Below the pieces are notes generated by a model, which was given only the letters and a program-made list of their open reading frames with translations, ran no database searches and was not told the DNA's origin. Positions 1 to 11,194 of a stretch of DNA of 64,000 nucleotides are shown piece after piece. Numbering within the stretch: the stretch's first letter is position 1; each line of letters starts with the position of its first letter. Made by a program: the position numbers and the translations under genes. Location: contig NC_015562.1 of NCBI RefSeq assembly GCF_000214415.1, positions 62,001 to 126,000 on the forward strand, given 5' to 3'. This stretch comes from Methanotorris igneus Kol 5 (GTDB taxonomy: Archaea; AGJL01; Methanococci; Methanococcales; Methanococcaceae).

Positions 1-90
1 TCCAATAATTACATACTCTTCTTCTTTTATTGGTATTTGTTGTGGGAGTTCTTTATTTCCAACAAATATTCTTTTTATTTTTCTAAGCAT
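1..90 (-). CDS. 5' end of an unidentified gene, cut by the window edge
   Basis: About 30 codons read leftwards off the edge, beginning MLRKIKRIFVGN and reaching EEEYVIIG. A GGAGGG ribosome site lies a few bases before the ATG at 90, which favours this start over an in-frame ATG at 105. The fragment is too short to assign a family. The final YVIIG could begin a nucleotide-binding fold, but that is a guess. Confidence 0.6.
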   Translation of the reverse strand, partial: MLRKIKRIFVGNKELPQQIPIKEEEYVIIG

Positions 91-285
91 AATTTTCCCT
101 CCCATGTAACCATCTTAACAATATAAACATTTACAATAACTTTTGCCATCCCCTTATTTTAAACTTTTGGATATTGTTAAAAGTTTAAATAAATCATCAG
201 GCGAACAAAAATCATAGAAAAGTTTAACATAAGGGCAGTAACATAATAGCTTGCATTATAACTGACTAAAAACTTCAATAAAATG

Positions 286-426
286 TATAGTTGTCTGCCT
301 TACTTCTTCATTAAATTATAAGGTATGATTGACCTTTATTTGGAATTTTATAATTGATTTATCATCCTTTTAAAAAATAAATGGCAAAACAAAGTTTTGC
401 CGTATAAATTCGTAATGACTGTAGTG
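286..426. repeat. MITE-like TIR element, copy 1 (right end decayed)
   Basis: The left end reads ATAGTTGTCTGCC. The body matches the copies at 37392-37540 and, inverted, 29220-29362, including the shared phrases AAATTATAAGG and CCTTTATTTGGAATTTTA and a GGCAAAACAAAGTTTTGCC palindrome near the right end. The right terminus is degenerate (CGTAATGACTGTAG). This element fills most of the gene-free stretch 91-429; the rest is AT-rich with no feature that I can see. Confidence 0.75.
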
Positions 427-429
427 CCG

Positions 430-846
430 TTATTCCACTACAAGGGAAACGCCTATAAATATCAATATAGCCCCAATCCAAACTTTAACAGATGGCATCT
501 TACCCAAAATAAGTGTTGATAACATTATTGTCACAAATGGGTATATACTTGATATAACAACAACCTTTGATGGAGAGGACATTGATAAACCCTTATAGAA
601 AAAATACTGTCCAGTAATACCAGCAATTAACGATACCAAAGTTAAATAAATAAGAACCCTATAGTCAATCTTCATTGTCATTATCTTTCCAGTTGAAGCA
701 AATATTAGAGAAATTATTATAAAGTCCATTAATGATTTAATAAATATAGCTGTTGATGAGTCAGTTAATTCTAAGGCTTTTTTCTCAATTATTGGACATA
801 GGCCCCAACATAACGCAGCTAACAATGCAAAAAATTCACCTTTCAT
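430..846 (-). CDS. Half-size EamA/DMT-family membrane transporter
   Basis: This is a protein of about 138 residues with four hydrophobic segments (near residues 3-20, 30-50, 60-80, 110-137), the size of a single EamA repeat; most family members carry two repeats and ten helices. Family members export metabolites or drugs across the cell membrane, and the small ones are thought to act as dimers. The substrate cannot be told from sequence. I start at the ATG at 846 because GGTGATAAA lies directly before it; ten upstream in-frame codons are probably leader. It is divergent from pgk and its end nearly touches the MITE-like copy at 286-426. Confidence 0.75.
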   Translation of the reverse strand: MKGEFFALLAALCWGLCPIIEKKALELTDSSTAIFIKSLMDFIIISLIFASTGKIMTMKIDYRVLIYLTLVSLIAGITGQYFFYKGLSMSSPSKVVVISSIYPFVTIMLSTLILGKMPSVKVWIGAILIFIGVSLVVE

Positions 847-994
847 TTTATCACCCATTAGTCGAAAAAATAACAATAAAAAATAAATAATGACAATACT
901 TCAATAATAAATTATCAATTTAATTTTTATCGATTATTATATTTCAGCCAATTAGAATTATGTAATGGACTAAATAACAACAAGGAGGGAAATG

Positions 995-2245
995 ATGTTC
1001 CTAACTTTAGACGATTTTGATCTTGATGGAAAAACTGTTTTGTTGAGAGTGGATATAAACAGCCCAATAGATTTGAACACAGGCGTTGTTTTAGATGATA
1101 CAAGAATTAGGGCATGTAAAGAAACAATTGAAGAACTCTGCAATAAAAATGCGAGGGTAGTTATTCTTGCTCACCAAAGTAGGCCAGGAAAAAAGGACTT
1201 TACAACCTTAGAAATGCATGCAGAAAAACTCTCTGAGGTTTTGGATAGAGAAGTTAGATACATAGATGACATATTTGGTTCTTATGCAAGGAACGCTATA
1301 AAGAATATGAAAGATGGGGAAATAATACTACTTGAGAATGTAAGGTTCCTTGCAGAGGAAGTTTTGAAAGATTGGAAAAAATGGAAGGACATAACTCCAA
1401 AAAAGCAAGCAGAGACACATTTAGTAAAGAAATTATATCCATTGTGTGATTATTTTGTAAACGATGCGTTTGCAGCTGCACATAGAGCACAACCATCTTT
1501 AGTAGGATTTGCATATTATTTACCAATGATTGCTGGAAGAATTATGGAAAAAGAATTGAGTATTTTAGGAAAAGTATTAAAAAATCCTGAAAGACCTTGT
1601 ATCTTTGTTTTGGGTGGAGCCAAAGCAGATGACAGTATAAAAGTAATGAAAAATGTTTTAAAAAATGGATCAGCAGATAAGGTATTAACAACAGGAATTG
1701 TGGCAAACATCTTCTTAATAGCAAAGGGCTACAAACTGGGTGTAAATGAGAAGATTATTGAGGATATGGGATTAAAAGACCAAATAGGTATTGCAAAGGA
1801 ATTGTTGGATAAGTATGAGGACAAAATTATAACTCCAATAGATGCGGCTCTAAATATTGATGGAGAGAGGAAAGAAATTGATTTAGATATGGATATTGAA
1901 GTAGAATATCCAATCCACGATATTGGAGAAAAGACGATTGAATTATACAATGAGATTATTAAAGATGCAAAAACAATAGTTGCCAATGGGCCAGCAGGAG
2001 TGTTTGAAAACAAAAACTTCCTAAAAGGAACAGCGGAAATATTAAACAGCATCGCAAACTCCAACGCATTTTCCGTTATTGGAGGAGGACATTTATCTGC
2101 TGCTGCAGAGTTAATTGGTGTTGCTGATAAAATAGGACATATAAGTACTGGAGGAGGAGCGTGCCTCGAGTTCTTAGCAGGAGAAGAATTGCCTGTTATT
2201 ACTATGTTGGAGAAATCTTACCAAAAGTATAAAGGACAAATTTAA
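995..2245 (+). CDS. pgk: Phosphoglycerate kinase
   Basis: It interconverts 1,3-bisphosphoglycerate plus ADP with 3-phosphoglycerate plus ATP in cytoplasmic glycolysis/gluconeogenesis. The substrate motif LRVDINSP lies near residues 19-26, the loop GGAKADDS near 206, and the nucleotide-binding GGGHLSAA and [11 protein letters not shown] motifs close the C-terminal domain. At 416 residues it is full length for an archaeal enzyme. Two ATGs abut at 992 and 995; GGAGG at 984-988 is better spaced from the second. It stands alone with its own promoter, divergent from the transporter on its left. Confidence 0.96.
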   Translation: MFLTLDDFDLDGKTVLLRVDINSPIDLNTGVVLDDTRIRACKETIEELCNKNARVVILAHQSRPGKKDFTTLEMHAEKLSEVLDREVRYIDDIFGSYARNAIKNMKDGEIILLENVRFLAEEVLKDWKKWKDITPKKQAETHLVKKLYPLCDYFVNDAFAAAHRAQPSLVGFAYYLPMIAGRIMEKELSILGKVLKNPERPCIFVLGGAKADDSIKVMKNVLKNGSADKVLTTGIVANIFLIAKGYKLGVNEKIIEDMGLKDQIGIAKELLDKYEDKIITPIDAALNIDGERKEIDLDMDIEVEYPIHDIGEKTIELYNEIIKDAKTIVANGPAGVFENKNFLKGTAEILNSIANSNAFSVIGGGHLSAAAELIGVADKIGHISTGGGACLEFLAGEELPVITMLEKSYQKYKGQI

Positions 2246-2412
2246 TTCTTAACTTTCTACCTTATTGCTCTATTATTTATTCAATATCATGTCAATATCA
2301 ATAAATCAATAAAATTTATAATGCAAAAATCCAAATTTAAAAAATCGAAAGTTTTAAAAATGGTAGTATTAAAAATCATAAGAATTGTATTATCAATGAA
2401 AAAGGGGATTTT

Positions 2413-3384
2413 ATGAATTTGAAAAAATTGGCAGAAGAGATAAAAAATTTTGAAGGTGTTATAAGAAAAAAGGAAATTAAGAATGTTGTTAGTAATTTTG
2501 TTTTTGAGGAGGAGTATGATTTTGATATCATTGTTGATTTTGGTGATGATGCGGCAGTTGTTGGAATTGATGGAGAAAATGCAATTTTATTAGCAGCAGA
2601 TGGAATCTGGGGTAAATTATTGGAGGCAGACCCTTGGTGGGCTGGCTATTGCTCGGTATTGGTTAATGCAAATGACATCGCTGCTATGGGAGGTAAACCA
2701 GTAGCAATGACAAACATCATAAGCATTAAGGATTGCGATATTGGAAGAGAAGTGTTGAGTGGAGTTAAAGAAGGTGTTAAAAAATTCGGCATTCCTATGG
2801 TTGGTGGACATACACATCCTGATGCACAGTGTAATGTTTTAGATGTCTCCATTACGGGTATCGTTAAGAAGGACTGTATATTGAGGAGTGACAATGCAAA
2901 GGTTGGAGATAAAATTATTTTTGCCTATGATTTGGATGGAAAATTGCATGAGAAATTTAAACTCAACTGGGATACAACAACAATGAAACCAAAAAAGATT
3001 GTTAGAGAGCAGTTAAGGGCATTAACCATTATTGGAGAGGAAAAACTCGCAAACTCCTGCAAAGATATAAGCAATCCGGGAGCAATTGGAACGTTAGGAA
3101 TGCTTTTGGAGGTTTCTAAAAAAGGTGGAGTTGTAGATGTGACAAAAATACCTAAACCAGAAGATATTCCACTAAATCACTGGCTTAAAGTTTATCCAGG
3201 AACTGCATTTGTATTCACCGCAAAGGAAGAAAATGTTAAAAGTATAGTTGAAATCTTGGAAGATGCTAATATCACTGCGGAGGTTTGTGGAGAAGTCATA
3301 AAGGACAGAAAATTAATTATTTCAGATGGAAAAGAAAAAGAAATTGTCTTTGATTTTGAAAAAGAATATATTTGTGGATGTTAA
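2413..3384 (+). CDS. Methanogenesis marker protein 2 (AIR synthase-like)
   Basis: This 323-residue protein has the PurM/ThiL/SelD-like two-domain ATP-binding fold: FGDDAAVVGI near residue 43 and LLAADGIWGK near 62 for the N-terminal domain, NANDIAAMGG near 89 and GGHTHPD near 130. Family members phosphorylate or activate small carboxyl or selenium compounds. The methanogen-specific branch, methanogenesis marker 2, is conserved in methanogens and has no settled reaction. It ends in a Cys-Gly-Cys tail. The start follows GGGGATTTT. It is monocistronic, 168 bases after pgk. Confidence 0.85.
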   Translation: MNLKKLAEEIKNFEGVIRKKEIKNVVSNFVFEEEYDFDIIVDFGDDAAVVGIDGENAILLAADGIWGKLLEADPWWAGYCSVLVNANDIAAMGGKPVAMTNIISIKDCDIGREVLSGVKEGVKKFGIPMVGGHTHPDAQCNVLDVSITGIVKKDCILRSDNAKVGDKIIFAYDLDGKLHEKFKLNWDTTTMKPKKIVREQLRALTIIGEEKLANSCKDISNPGAIGTLGMLLEVSKKGGVVDVTKIPKPEDIPLNHWLKVYPGTAFVFTAKEENVKSIVEILEDANITAEVCGEVIKDRKLIISDGKEKEIVFDFEKEYICGC

Positions 3385-3582
3385 TGTTCCTTGTTGTATT
3401 TAAATGTTACTTAAATCAAAAACTGTGTTGAACTCTAATTTAAAATAACCGTAAATCCTTTTTTATTTTTCTTACGAGGACAATATATGGATTAATTTTA
3501 TCAAATTTATCGAACTATAACACCCATAATAAATTAAAATATTAATTTTTGTTATTTTATTCAATGAGAACTGGTGTCATTT

Positions 3583-3975
3583 ATGTATTTAGTGGTTCCA
3601 GACACAAATTTTTTAATATATGCGTTTAAGCATAAGATAAATTTTGACTATGAATTGGAAAGGGCATTAAATGCAAAGTATAGAGTGGTTATATTAAAGT
3701 GTATCTATGATGAGTTGCAAAAACTTCAAAGGGAACTAAAAGGTAAGGAAAAACTCTCCGTATCTTTGGCATTGAAGATGATTGAAAAATATGGGATAAT
3801 TGACTACAACAAAGGAACATATACAGATGAGATAATTATAAACTTTGCAAAGGAAAATAAGAACGTGATTGTGTGCACAAATGATAAAGAACTAAAAAAC
3901 AAACTTATTGATTTAAACATTCCGATTATATTCGTTAGGCAAAAGAATTACTTTGATGTTATCGGGCTTATATAA
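3583..3975 (+). CDS. PIN-domain ribonuclease-like protein (Fcf1/VapC type)
   Basis: The PIN fold begins at once with VVPDTNFLIYAF, giving the first acidic residue (Asp) of the metal site; Glu in CIYDELQKL and Asp in VCTNDKELK supply the others, so the nuclease site looks intact. The protein has 130 residues, is compact and has no partner antitoxin gene next to it, which favours a housekeeping Fcf1/UTP24-like RNA nuclease over a VapBC toxin. An upstream GTG at 3574 overlaps the ribosome-site GGTG, so I start at the ATG at 3583. The exact substrate is unknown. Confidence 0.8.
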   Translation: MYLVVPDTNFLIYAFKHKINFDYELERALNAKYRVVILKCIYDELQKLQRELKGKEKLSVSLALKMIEKYGIIDYNKGTYTDEIIINFAKENKNVIVCTNDKELKNKLIDLNIPIIFVRQKNYFDVIGLI

Positions 3976-4078
3976 CAAAATTTTTAAATAAAATAACGAA
4001 AAGATAAAATAAAACTCTTTTTAAAATCCATTTAAGTTTTTAATTAAACCACATCAAAAAATAAAAAAAGGTGAAAAC

Positions 4079-4363
4079 ATGGTCTCAAAAGAAGATATAA
4101 TGAATGCGTTAAAAAAAGTTACTGACCCACACATGGGAATTAGCATTGTTGATATGGGGTTAATAAGTGATGTTGAAGTTGATGATGAAGGAAACGTTAA
4201 GTTTACATTAACTCCTACAAACCCTGCATGTATGAGTGTTTTAGGAATGGCAATGCACGCAAAAGAAGTAGTTAAAGGTATTGAAGGCGTAAAAAGTGTA
4301 AAGGTTGAAGTAAAAGGCCACATGATGGAAAAAGAAATAAATGAAATGTTAAATAAAGAGTAA
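4079..4363 (+). CDS. MIP18/DUF59-family Fe-S assembly factor
   Basis: This small 94-residue protein is of the MIP18 (DUF59, SufT/PaaD-like) family. The diagnostic features are VTDPHMGISIVDMGLI near residues 16-31 and the reactive-cysteine segment PTNPACMSVLGMA near residues 44-56. Family proteins help deliver Fe-S clusters to target enzymes in the cytoplasm. The start follows AAGGTGAAAAC. It is a single-gene unit between the PIN gene and hisS; nothing in the context narrows its client proteins. Confidence 0.88.
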   Translation: MVSKEDIMNALKKVTDPHMGISIVDMGLISDVEVDDEGNVKFTLTPTNPACMSVLGMAMHAKEVVKGIEGVKSVKVEVKGHMMEKEINEMLNKE

Positions 4364-4506
4364 TTTTACTTCAATATTATTTTTTGTTAATTTTTAACAA
4401 ATAAGTAAGACACAAACAAAATTAGAAATCTCTCTTAGCTTATTTTTATTGTTAATGCCCTGTATCAACTATATAAATTTAAACAAAACTTTTTTAAGGT
4501 GGAAGA

Positions 4507-5751
4507 ATGTTTCAAAAGCCAAGAGGGACAAGGGACTTTACTCCAGAGGAGATGAAGAAGAGAAGAATTATTGAGAACAAATTGAGGAAAGTTATAGAGA
4601 GTTACAACTACAAGGAAATCTTAACCCCAACTTTTGAGCATTTCGATTTAATTGCAAAGAAAACAGGGGAAGAAATTAGGAAGCAACTCTTTGTATTTAA
4701 AGATCATGGTGGTAGAGAGATGGCGTTAAGGCCAGAACTCACTTCCCCAGTAGCGAGATTTTATATAAATGAGTTAAAGATGTTGCCAAAACCATTAAAA
4801 CTCTACTATTTCGCAAACTGTTTTAGGTATGAGAGACCCCAGGCAGGAAGATATAGAGAGTTCTGGCAGATGGGATGTGAGTTAATTGGGAGTAAAAGTC
4901 CATTAGCAGATGCAGAGATTATAAATCTTGCAATTGAAGGTTTAAAAAGTATAAATATGGATTTTGAGGTTCATATTGGGCATTTGGGAGTTTTAAGAGG
5001 AGTGTTTGATGAAATGGGATTGGATGTTGAAACACAAAATAAGATAAGGCATTTGATTGATAAGGAAGATATAGAAGGGCTTGAGAAGTTTTTAAATGAA
5101 AAAATTGGCGAGGAGAAAAAGGATATTATTTTCAAAGTTTTGGAATATAAGGGAGGAAGGGAAATATTGGAGAAAGTTAAAGAGGACTTAAAAGATTATC
5201 CAAAGGCAATTGAAGCTGTAGAGAATCTTGAAGAGATATTGGATTTTGTAAGGCATGATTATGTTATAAATTTAGGAATTGCAAGAGGGCTCGATTACTA
5301 CACTGGAATGGTATTTGAGATCTATGGAAAAAGAGAGGGGGCAAGGCAGGTTTGTGGTGGAGGAAGGTACGACAACTTAATAGAAACATTCGGAGGAGAG
5401 CCGACACCAGCGGTAGGATTTGCCTATGGATTTGATAGAATTATGCTCAACATTGATGACTTTGAGGTTGAAGAAGAGGCAATATTAATAACCCCAGTGA
5501 AAAAAGATAAGGAATTAATAAAGGCATGCTTGGATATAGCAGATACATTAAGAAAAAACAACAAAATCGTTGAAGTTGAATTGATGGGGAGAAGGTTAAA
5601 TAAAGCCTTAGATTACGCAAACACAAAAGGTATCAAAAAGGTTATAATTGTTGGTAGTAGGGAGTTGAGTGAAGGAAAAGTCACTTTAAAAGACATGATT
5701 AGTGGAGAGCAAAAATTAGTCGATATTGATAAAATAAGTGAAGTTTTATAA
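4507..5751 (+). CDS. hisS: Histidyl-tRNA synthetase
   Basis: This class II synthetase charges tRNA-His. Visible signatures are motif 2 [18 protein letters not shown] near residues 108-125, the histidine-specific [16 protein letters not shown] near 256-271 and motif 3 [15 protein letters not shown] near 299-313, followed by a C-terminal anticodon-binding domain. At 414 residues it is the normal length. It starts with ATG after AAGGTGGAAG. It is a monocistronic gene between the MIP18-like gene and the convergent wtpA. Confidence 0.97.
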   Translation: MFQKPRGTRDFTPEEMKKRRIIENKLRKVIESYNYKEILTPTFEHFDLIAKKTGEEIRKQLFVFKDHGGREMALRPELTSPVARFYINELKMLPKPLKLYYFANCFRYERPQAGRYREFWQMGCELIGSKSPLADAEIINLAIEGLKSINMDFEVHIGHLGVLRGVFDEMGLDVETQNKIRHLIDKEDIEGLEKFLNEKIGEEKKDIIFKVLEYKGGREILEKVKEDLKDYPKAIEAVENLEEILDFVRHDYVINLGIARGLDYYTGMVFEIYGKREGARQVCGGGRYDNLIETFGGEPTPAVGFAYGFDRIMLNIDDFEVEEEAILITPVKKDKELIKACLDIADTLRKNNKIVEVELMGRRLNKALDYANTKGIKKVIIVGSRELSEGKVTLKDMISGEQKLVDIDKISEVL

Positions 5752-5889
5752 GTTTTTAAATTTTTATTTTGTTTCTTCCAAAATTTTAAAGCAAATCCTT
5801 AAAAATCGTTTATAGTCATGATAAAATTGAAAACTATGTAAAAAATAAAAATAATAAAAATAAAAGTAATTTTAATTAAGTCCAATTTT

Positions 5890-6978
<1,089 letters not shown>

Positions 6979-7130
6979 CTACAGTGTTAATTAGATTAAA
7001 TTATATTTAAATTTTATGTTAATGTAAATTGATTAACTTCAATTTTATATAAGGAGGAATTATCCCATAAAAATAGGAATTTAAAAAAGAAAAATTCTAA
7101 AAAGAAAAATGAATTTAATAAATTTAGTCC

Positions 7131-8804
7131 TTATTTGTGTGCGAAATAACAGACAACTTCATCATCTTTCTTATTATCGACTCTAACAAACCCAACTCTC
7201 TCAAACTGCACGATTTCACCGACATTGGCTACTTTAAAGTCCTTTTCAGCAACTCCTACATGTTCTTTTGCATCAGTGTCTATTATGGTGGTTTTTACAC
7301 AGTCCTTTACAGGAACCCAATGGATGATTTTTGCCTTATTTTCCCTTGCAATTTTAAAGTCCTTACTATGGTATTTTGCGTAGATAATGTTATCCTCAAC
7401 CTTCTCAATAACGATATTGAACAATTCCATCAACCTATATACCTTCCCTTCTTCCAATTCATCTGAAACATATATTTCCCCATCAAAAATCAATTCCCTT
7501 GTTCCTAACTCCTTGTTATCAGGATGCATTCTTAAATGTAAAACCTCTTTCTCCGCATCTTTAACAATAACCTTCTTTGGATTTTCAACAAAGAAAAACC
7601 TTCTTGCATTTTTGTCAATAAGGTCTTTGTTTATTGCATATAAGTTTTCCCATGAGAATCTAACATCTGCCTGCTTTATGCCAATCTTTTTCATTATCTC
7701 ATATATTGCCTCTGGCTGGATTCCCCTTCTTCTTAATGCCCTCAATGTTCCCAATCTTGGATCATCCCATCCTTTATATATCCCCTCTTTAATCCCTTCA
7801 TACATCTTTGAAGTGCTTAAAACTGTACCCTCAATCTTTAAAATTCCATAATGTAGGTATTCTGGCATCTCCCATCCAAAGTAGTTGTATATGTAAGACT
7901 GCTTTTCAGTATTCACAATGTGGTCTTTCCCTCTCAAAACATGCGTCATTCCAAGTAGATGGTCATCAATTGGAACAGAGAAGTTCATTAATGGGTATAC
8001 GCAATATTTATCCCCTGTTCTTGGGTGTGGTGTTTTTTCAATTCTAAATATTGGGAAATCCCTTATTGATGGATTTTTGTGTTTTATGTCTGTTTTTAAC
8101 CTAACAGCAACATTTTCAACTTCTCCATTTAGCATCTTTTCCCAAAGTTCAAGGTTCTCCTCAACATCTCTCTCCCTACACTTACATGGGATTCCTTTAT
8201 TCCTCAACTCCCTAAACTCTTCTGGGTCGCATTCACAAACATAAGCATGACCCATTTCAATTAACTTTTTCCCATATTCATAGTAAATATCCATTCTGTC
8301 TGATTGGATAACAACCTCATCAACCTTAACCCCTAACCACTCCAAATCTTCTTTAATCATATCGTAGGCCTCTGGCAAAACCCTCTTTGGGTCTGTATCT
8401 TCCAGCCTTAAAATCAACTTCCCTCCGTATTTTTTAACAAAGTAATCATTTAACACTGCTGCCCTCGCATGTCCAAGATGCAAAGGTCCTGATGGGTTTG
8501 GAGCAAATCTCATAATTACTTTTCCTTTTACGTTTTTTAACTCCAAATCTTTATCTTTTTTCTGTCTGCCTTTATCTTCTTCGAGCATCTCTGGTGCAAT
8601 TTCTTTTAATTTTGCTATTTGCTCCTCGACTGATAACTTCTCAACTTCTTTTGCTACCTCTTCTATTATACTCAATACCTCTTTTGCATTTTTTCTATAC
8701 TCTGCATTCTCTGCCAAAAACTTCCCTAAAACTGCCTTTGGGTTTGCTTTTCCATTGTATTTTATTGCATTTTGAAGTACATACTTTAAAACTATGTCTC
8801 TCAA
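7131..8804 (-). CDS. gltX: Archaeal glutamyl-tRNA synthetase
   Basis: This 557-residue class I synthetase is of the GlxRS/archaeal type. An N-terminal helical extension of about 95 residues precedes the HIGH region [17 protein letters not shown] (100-116); a KMSKS-like loop, VLSTSKM, lies near 325-331; a beta-barrel anticodon domain follows. It charges tRNA with glutamate; archaeal members may also misacylate tRNA-Gln for the transamidation route. It starts with TTG placed GGTGA-TAAG-TTG. It converges on nothing and is followed by wtpA on the same strand after about 170 bases. Confidence 0.95.
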   Translation of the reverse strand: MRDIVLKYVLQNAIKYNGKANPKAVLGKFLAENAEYRKNAKEVLSIIEEVAKEVEKLSVEEQIAKLKEIAPEMLEEDKGRQKKDKDLELKNVKGKVIMRFAPNPSGPLHLGHARAAVLNDYFVKKYGGKLILRLEDTDPKRVLPEAYDMIKEDLEWLGVKVDEVVIQSDRMDIYYEYGKKLIEMGHAYVCECDPEEFRELRNKGIPCKCRERDVEENLELWEKMLNGEVENVAVRLKTDIKHKNPSIRDFPIFRIEKTPHPRTGDKYCVYPLMNFSVPIDDHLLGMTHVLRGKDHIVNTEKQSYIYNYFGWEMPEYLHYGILKIEGTVLSTSKMYEGIKEGIYKGWDDPRLGTLRALRRRGIQPEAIYEIMKKIGIKQADVRFSWENLYAINKDLIDKNARRFFFVENPKKVIVKDAEKEVLHLRMHPDNKELGTRELIFDGEIYVSDELEEGKVYRLMELFNIVIEKVEDNIIYAKYHSKDFKIARENKAKIIHWVPVKDCVKTTIIDTDAKEHVGVAEKDFKVANVGEIVQFERVGFVRVDNKKDDEVVCYFAHK

Positions 8805-8883
8805 CTTATCACCATCCTTAATTTAAATATTTTAAATTTTTAAATTTATTGTAGAGAATACTCATCAGATAGTAAGGCATCCC

Positions 8884-8916
8884 ATCCATTTGATGAAACC
8901 TTTTAAAGGTTCATTT
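8884..8916. repeat. Fragment of the GATGAAACC..GGTTCAT hairpin family
   Basis: The palindrome GATGAAACCTTTTAAAGGTT, next to CATCCCATCC, resembles modules in the hairpin blocks at 28.7 and 47.3 kb. It abuts the MITE-like copy beginning at 8917, so two repeat families are joined here. Confidence 0.55.
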
Positions 8917-9080
8917 ATAGTCGTGTGCGGAATTTATACGGCAAAACCTTTGGTTTTGCCATTAATTATGTATTAATAAATTTTTAAATAACTTTTATTC
9001 CTCCTTAAAATTTGAAATAAGGGATGAATCTTTAAGAATTTGTCAATAGCATATTTCCAATTTCTAACGCACACGACTAT
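8917..9080. repeat. MITE-like TIR element, copy 2
   Basis: The ends are perfectly matched: ATAGTCGTGTGCG on the left and CGCACACGACTAT on the right. A GGCAAAACCTTTGGTTTTGCC palindrome sits 20 bases inside the left end. No open reading frame is present. It occupies much of the gltX-carB1 intergenic space (8805-9363). Confidence 0.85.
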
Positions 9081-9167
9081 AGGACTATGTTCTCAACCTA
9101 TAACTATCCATTAAATTTAAAAATGATATGTGCTATATTATGTTGAAGATGTGTTGATGTCATATTG

Positions 9168-9203
9168 CCCAAAATTATATAAATAAAATTTGCGTATTTT
9201 GGG
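9168..9203 (+). promoter_or_regulatory. Candidate carB1 promoter with inverted repeat around the TATA box
   Basis: The arms CCCAAAAT (9168-9175) and ATTTTGGG (9196-9203) are perfect inverted repeats that bracket the TATA-like ATTATATAA. A repressor binding here would block TBP. The leader to carB1 would be about 135 bases, which is long for an archaeon, so another promoter nearer the gene is possible. Confidence 0.4.
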
Positions 9204-9363
9204 ATAAGATTTCAGTTTTAAGGATGATTTATAATTATCGTTTTTTACAGATAATTTCATCAATTAAGTGTTTAGCTTAGAGTATGGACAAAAAATAGAA
9301 TTATTATGGTTATTCATGAAAATTTTGGAATAAGTTCATCAAAAATGCCCTAAAGGTGGAATT

Positions 9364-10812
9364 TTGAAAAGGGAAGATATAAACAAGGTTATGATTTTAG
9401 GTTCTGGGCCTATAGTTATAGGACAGGCAGCAGAGTTCGATTTTTCTGGTTCCCAGGCATGTAAGGCGTTAAGAGAAGAGGGAGTATATACTATTTTAGT
9501 GAATTCCAACCCTGCAACAATCCAAACAGACACAAATATTGCAGATAAGGTTTATTTAGAACCATTACACCCAAAGATTGTTGAGAAGATTATTGAAAAG
9601 GAAAGGCCTGACGCTATATTGCCAACAATGGGAGGTCAGACAGGGCTTAACCTTGCAATGGAGTTGTATAAAAGAGGAGTTTTGGATAAATATGGTGTTG
9701 AGTTGATAGGTTCTAATGCAAGGGTCATTGAAATTTGTGAGGACAGAGCGTTGTTTGATAAAGCAATGAAAGAAATTGGTGAGCCAACAACAAAATCAAA
9801 GGCAGTTAATAGTGTAGAAGAGGCCTTAGAGTTCGTTGAGGAAATTGGTTATCCAGTCATTGTTAGGCCTGCGTTTACATTAGGAGGGACTGGTGGAGGA
9901 ATTGCTCACAATGAGGAGGAACTCATAGAGATTGTCAAAAAAGGTTTAAAATACTCCATAATCAACCAAGTTTTGATTGATGAAAGCGTTTTGGGTTGGA
10001 AAGAGTTTGAGTATGAGGTCATGAGAGACAGAAAAAACACATGTATTATTGTTTGTAACATGGAGAACATTGACCCAATGGGAATACACACAGGAGAAAG
10101 TATTGTCGTTGCTCCAGCACAAACATTGAGTGATGAGTTCCACCAAAAATTGAGAAGTGCTGCATTAAAAATCATTAGGCATTTGGGAATTGAGGGAGGA
10201 TGTAACATTCAGTTTGCAGTAAACAAGGAGATGACTGAGTATAGGGTTATAGAGGTAAACCCAAGGGTCTCAAGGAGCTCAGCATTAGCAAGTAAAGCAA
10301 CTGGATACCCAATAGCAAGAATCGCTGCAAAGATTGCAATAGGTATGACATTGGATGAGATTAGAAATGATGTCACAAAAGAAACACCCGCAAGCTTTGA
10401 GCCGACATTAGATTATGTTGTTGTAAAAATCCCAAGATGGCCATTTGACAAGTTCAGGACAGTAGATAAGAGATTAGGAACAAGTATGAAATCAACTGGA
10501 GAAGTCATGGCAATTGGTAGAAGTTTTGAGGAAGCACTGCAAAAGGCAATTAGAAGCTTGGATATTGGTAGGTTTGGTTTAATTGGGGATGGAAAAGACA
10601 AGGAATACACCGATGAGGAGATTGAAGACATATTGAAGAACCCAACAGATGAGAGAATATTTGTTATTGCTTATGCATTGGATAGAGGTTGGAGTGTTGA
10701 GAAAATAGCAGAGTTAACAAATATTGACGAGTTCTTCATTAGAAAAATCAAGAACATTGTTGATATGAAGAAGGAGTTAGAAAAACTTGGAAAGGAATTA
10801 AAGGGATTATAG
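9364..10812 (+). CDS. carB1: Carbamoyl-phosphate synthase large subunit, N-terminal half
   Basis: This 482-residue protein matches the first half of bacterial CarB: it uses ATP to make carboxyphosphate and the carbamate for pyrimidine and arginine synthesis. It shows [19 protein letters not shown] at the start, an ATP-grasp domain with [12 protein letters not shown] near 160 and [20 protein letters not shown] near 300. It starts with TTG at 9364 after GGTGG. Its partner carB2 lies downstream with a small gene and a MITE-like element between. The stop codon TAG is the first part of that element's terminal ATAG. Confidence 0.95.
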   Translation: MKREDINKVMILGSGPIVIGQAAEFDFSGSQACKALREEGVYTILVNSNPATIQTDTNIADKVYLEPLHPKIVEKIIEKERPDAILPTMGGQTGLNLAMELYKRGVLDKYGVELIGSNARVIEICEDRALFDKAMKEIGEPTTKSKAVNSVEEALEFVEEIGYPVIVRPAFTLGGTGGGIAHNEEELIEIVKKGLKYSIINQVLIDESVLGWKEFEYEVMRDRKNTCIIVCNMENIDPMGIHTGESIVVAPAQTLSDEFHQKLRSAALKIIRHLGIEGGCNIQFAVNKEMTEYRVIEVNPRVSRSSALASKATGYPIARIAAKIAIGMTLDEIRNDVTKETPASFEPTLDYVVVKIPRWPFDKFRTVDKRLGTSMKSTGEVMAIGRSFEEALQKAIRSLDIGRFGLIGDGKDKEYTDEEIEDILKNPTDERIFVIAYALDRGWSVEKIAELTNIDEFFIRKIKNIVDMKKELEKLGKELKGL

Positions 10813-10956
10813 TTGTGTGCGTTAGAAATTGAACATAACTTTAATAAAATTTATAAGGCATTAAATACTCAATTTCAAAATTTAAAGGAGGAAAAATGAC
10901 CACTTAAAATTTTATAAGTTTTTATAATAAGTTTAAAAAAATTCGCACACAACTAT
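10809..10956. repeat. MITE-like TIR element, copy 3 (overlaps carB1 stop)
   Basis: The ends are ATAGTTGTGTGCG and CGCACACAACTAT (the right terminus lies at 10944-10956), matched to each other and different from copy 2. The body, with GAACATAACTTTAATAAAAT and a segment reading ATGACCACTTAAAA, recurs inverted in the copy at 33606-33886. It sits between the two carB halves. Confidence 0.85.
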
Positions 10957-10976
10957 AAATGCCTAAATGGGAGATT

Positions 10977-11141
10977 ATGAAAAAAGAAACGAAGATAAAA
11001 ATATTAATTTTTATAAACATTCTAATAGTAGCAATGACTTTGTGGGCTTTGCTAAGAGGAAAGATACTGCTTACTTTGGTAGGAATCGTAGTCCTGATTA
11101 ATGGACTTTTGACATTAAAAAGGGCAAAAGAGGAAAATTAA
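10977..11141 (+). CDS. Small two-helix membrane protein between the carB halves
   Basis: A protein of 54 residues: a short charged start (MKKETKIK), two hydrophobic helices (about residues 9-24 and 28-45) separated by LRGK, and a charged tail LKRAKEEN. GGGAGATT immediately precedes the ATG at 10977, which I prefer to the ATG at 10959 that lies inside the element boundary. No family is recognised. It is 53 bases before carB2 on the same strand, so it may be cotranscribed; a role in carbamoyl-phosphate synthesis is not implied by sequence. Confidence 0.6.
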   Translation: MKKETKIKILIFINILIVAMTLWALLRGKILLTLVGIVVLINGLLTLKRAKEEN

Positions 11142-11194
11142 AAATTAAAATTTTAAAAATTATGAAGAATGAAATCGCTTAAAATGGTGATTAT

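Noticed and set aside
3574-3975. VapC toxin of a toxin-antitoxin pair
   Set aside because: No small antitoxin-like gene precedes it and the neighbours are housekeeping genes.
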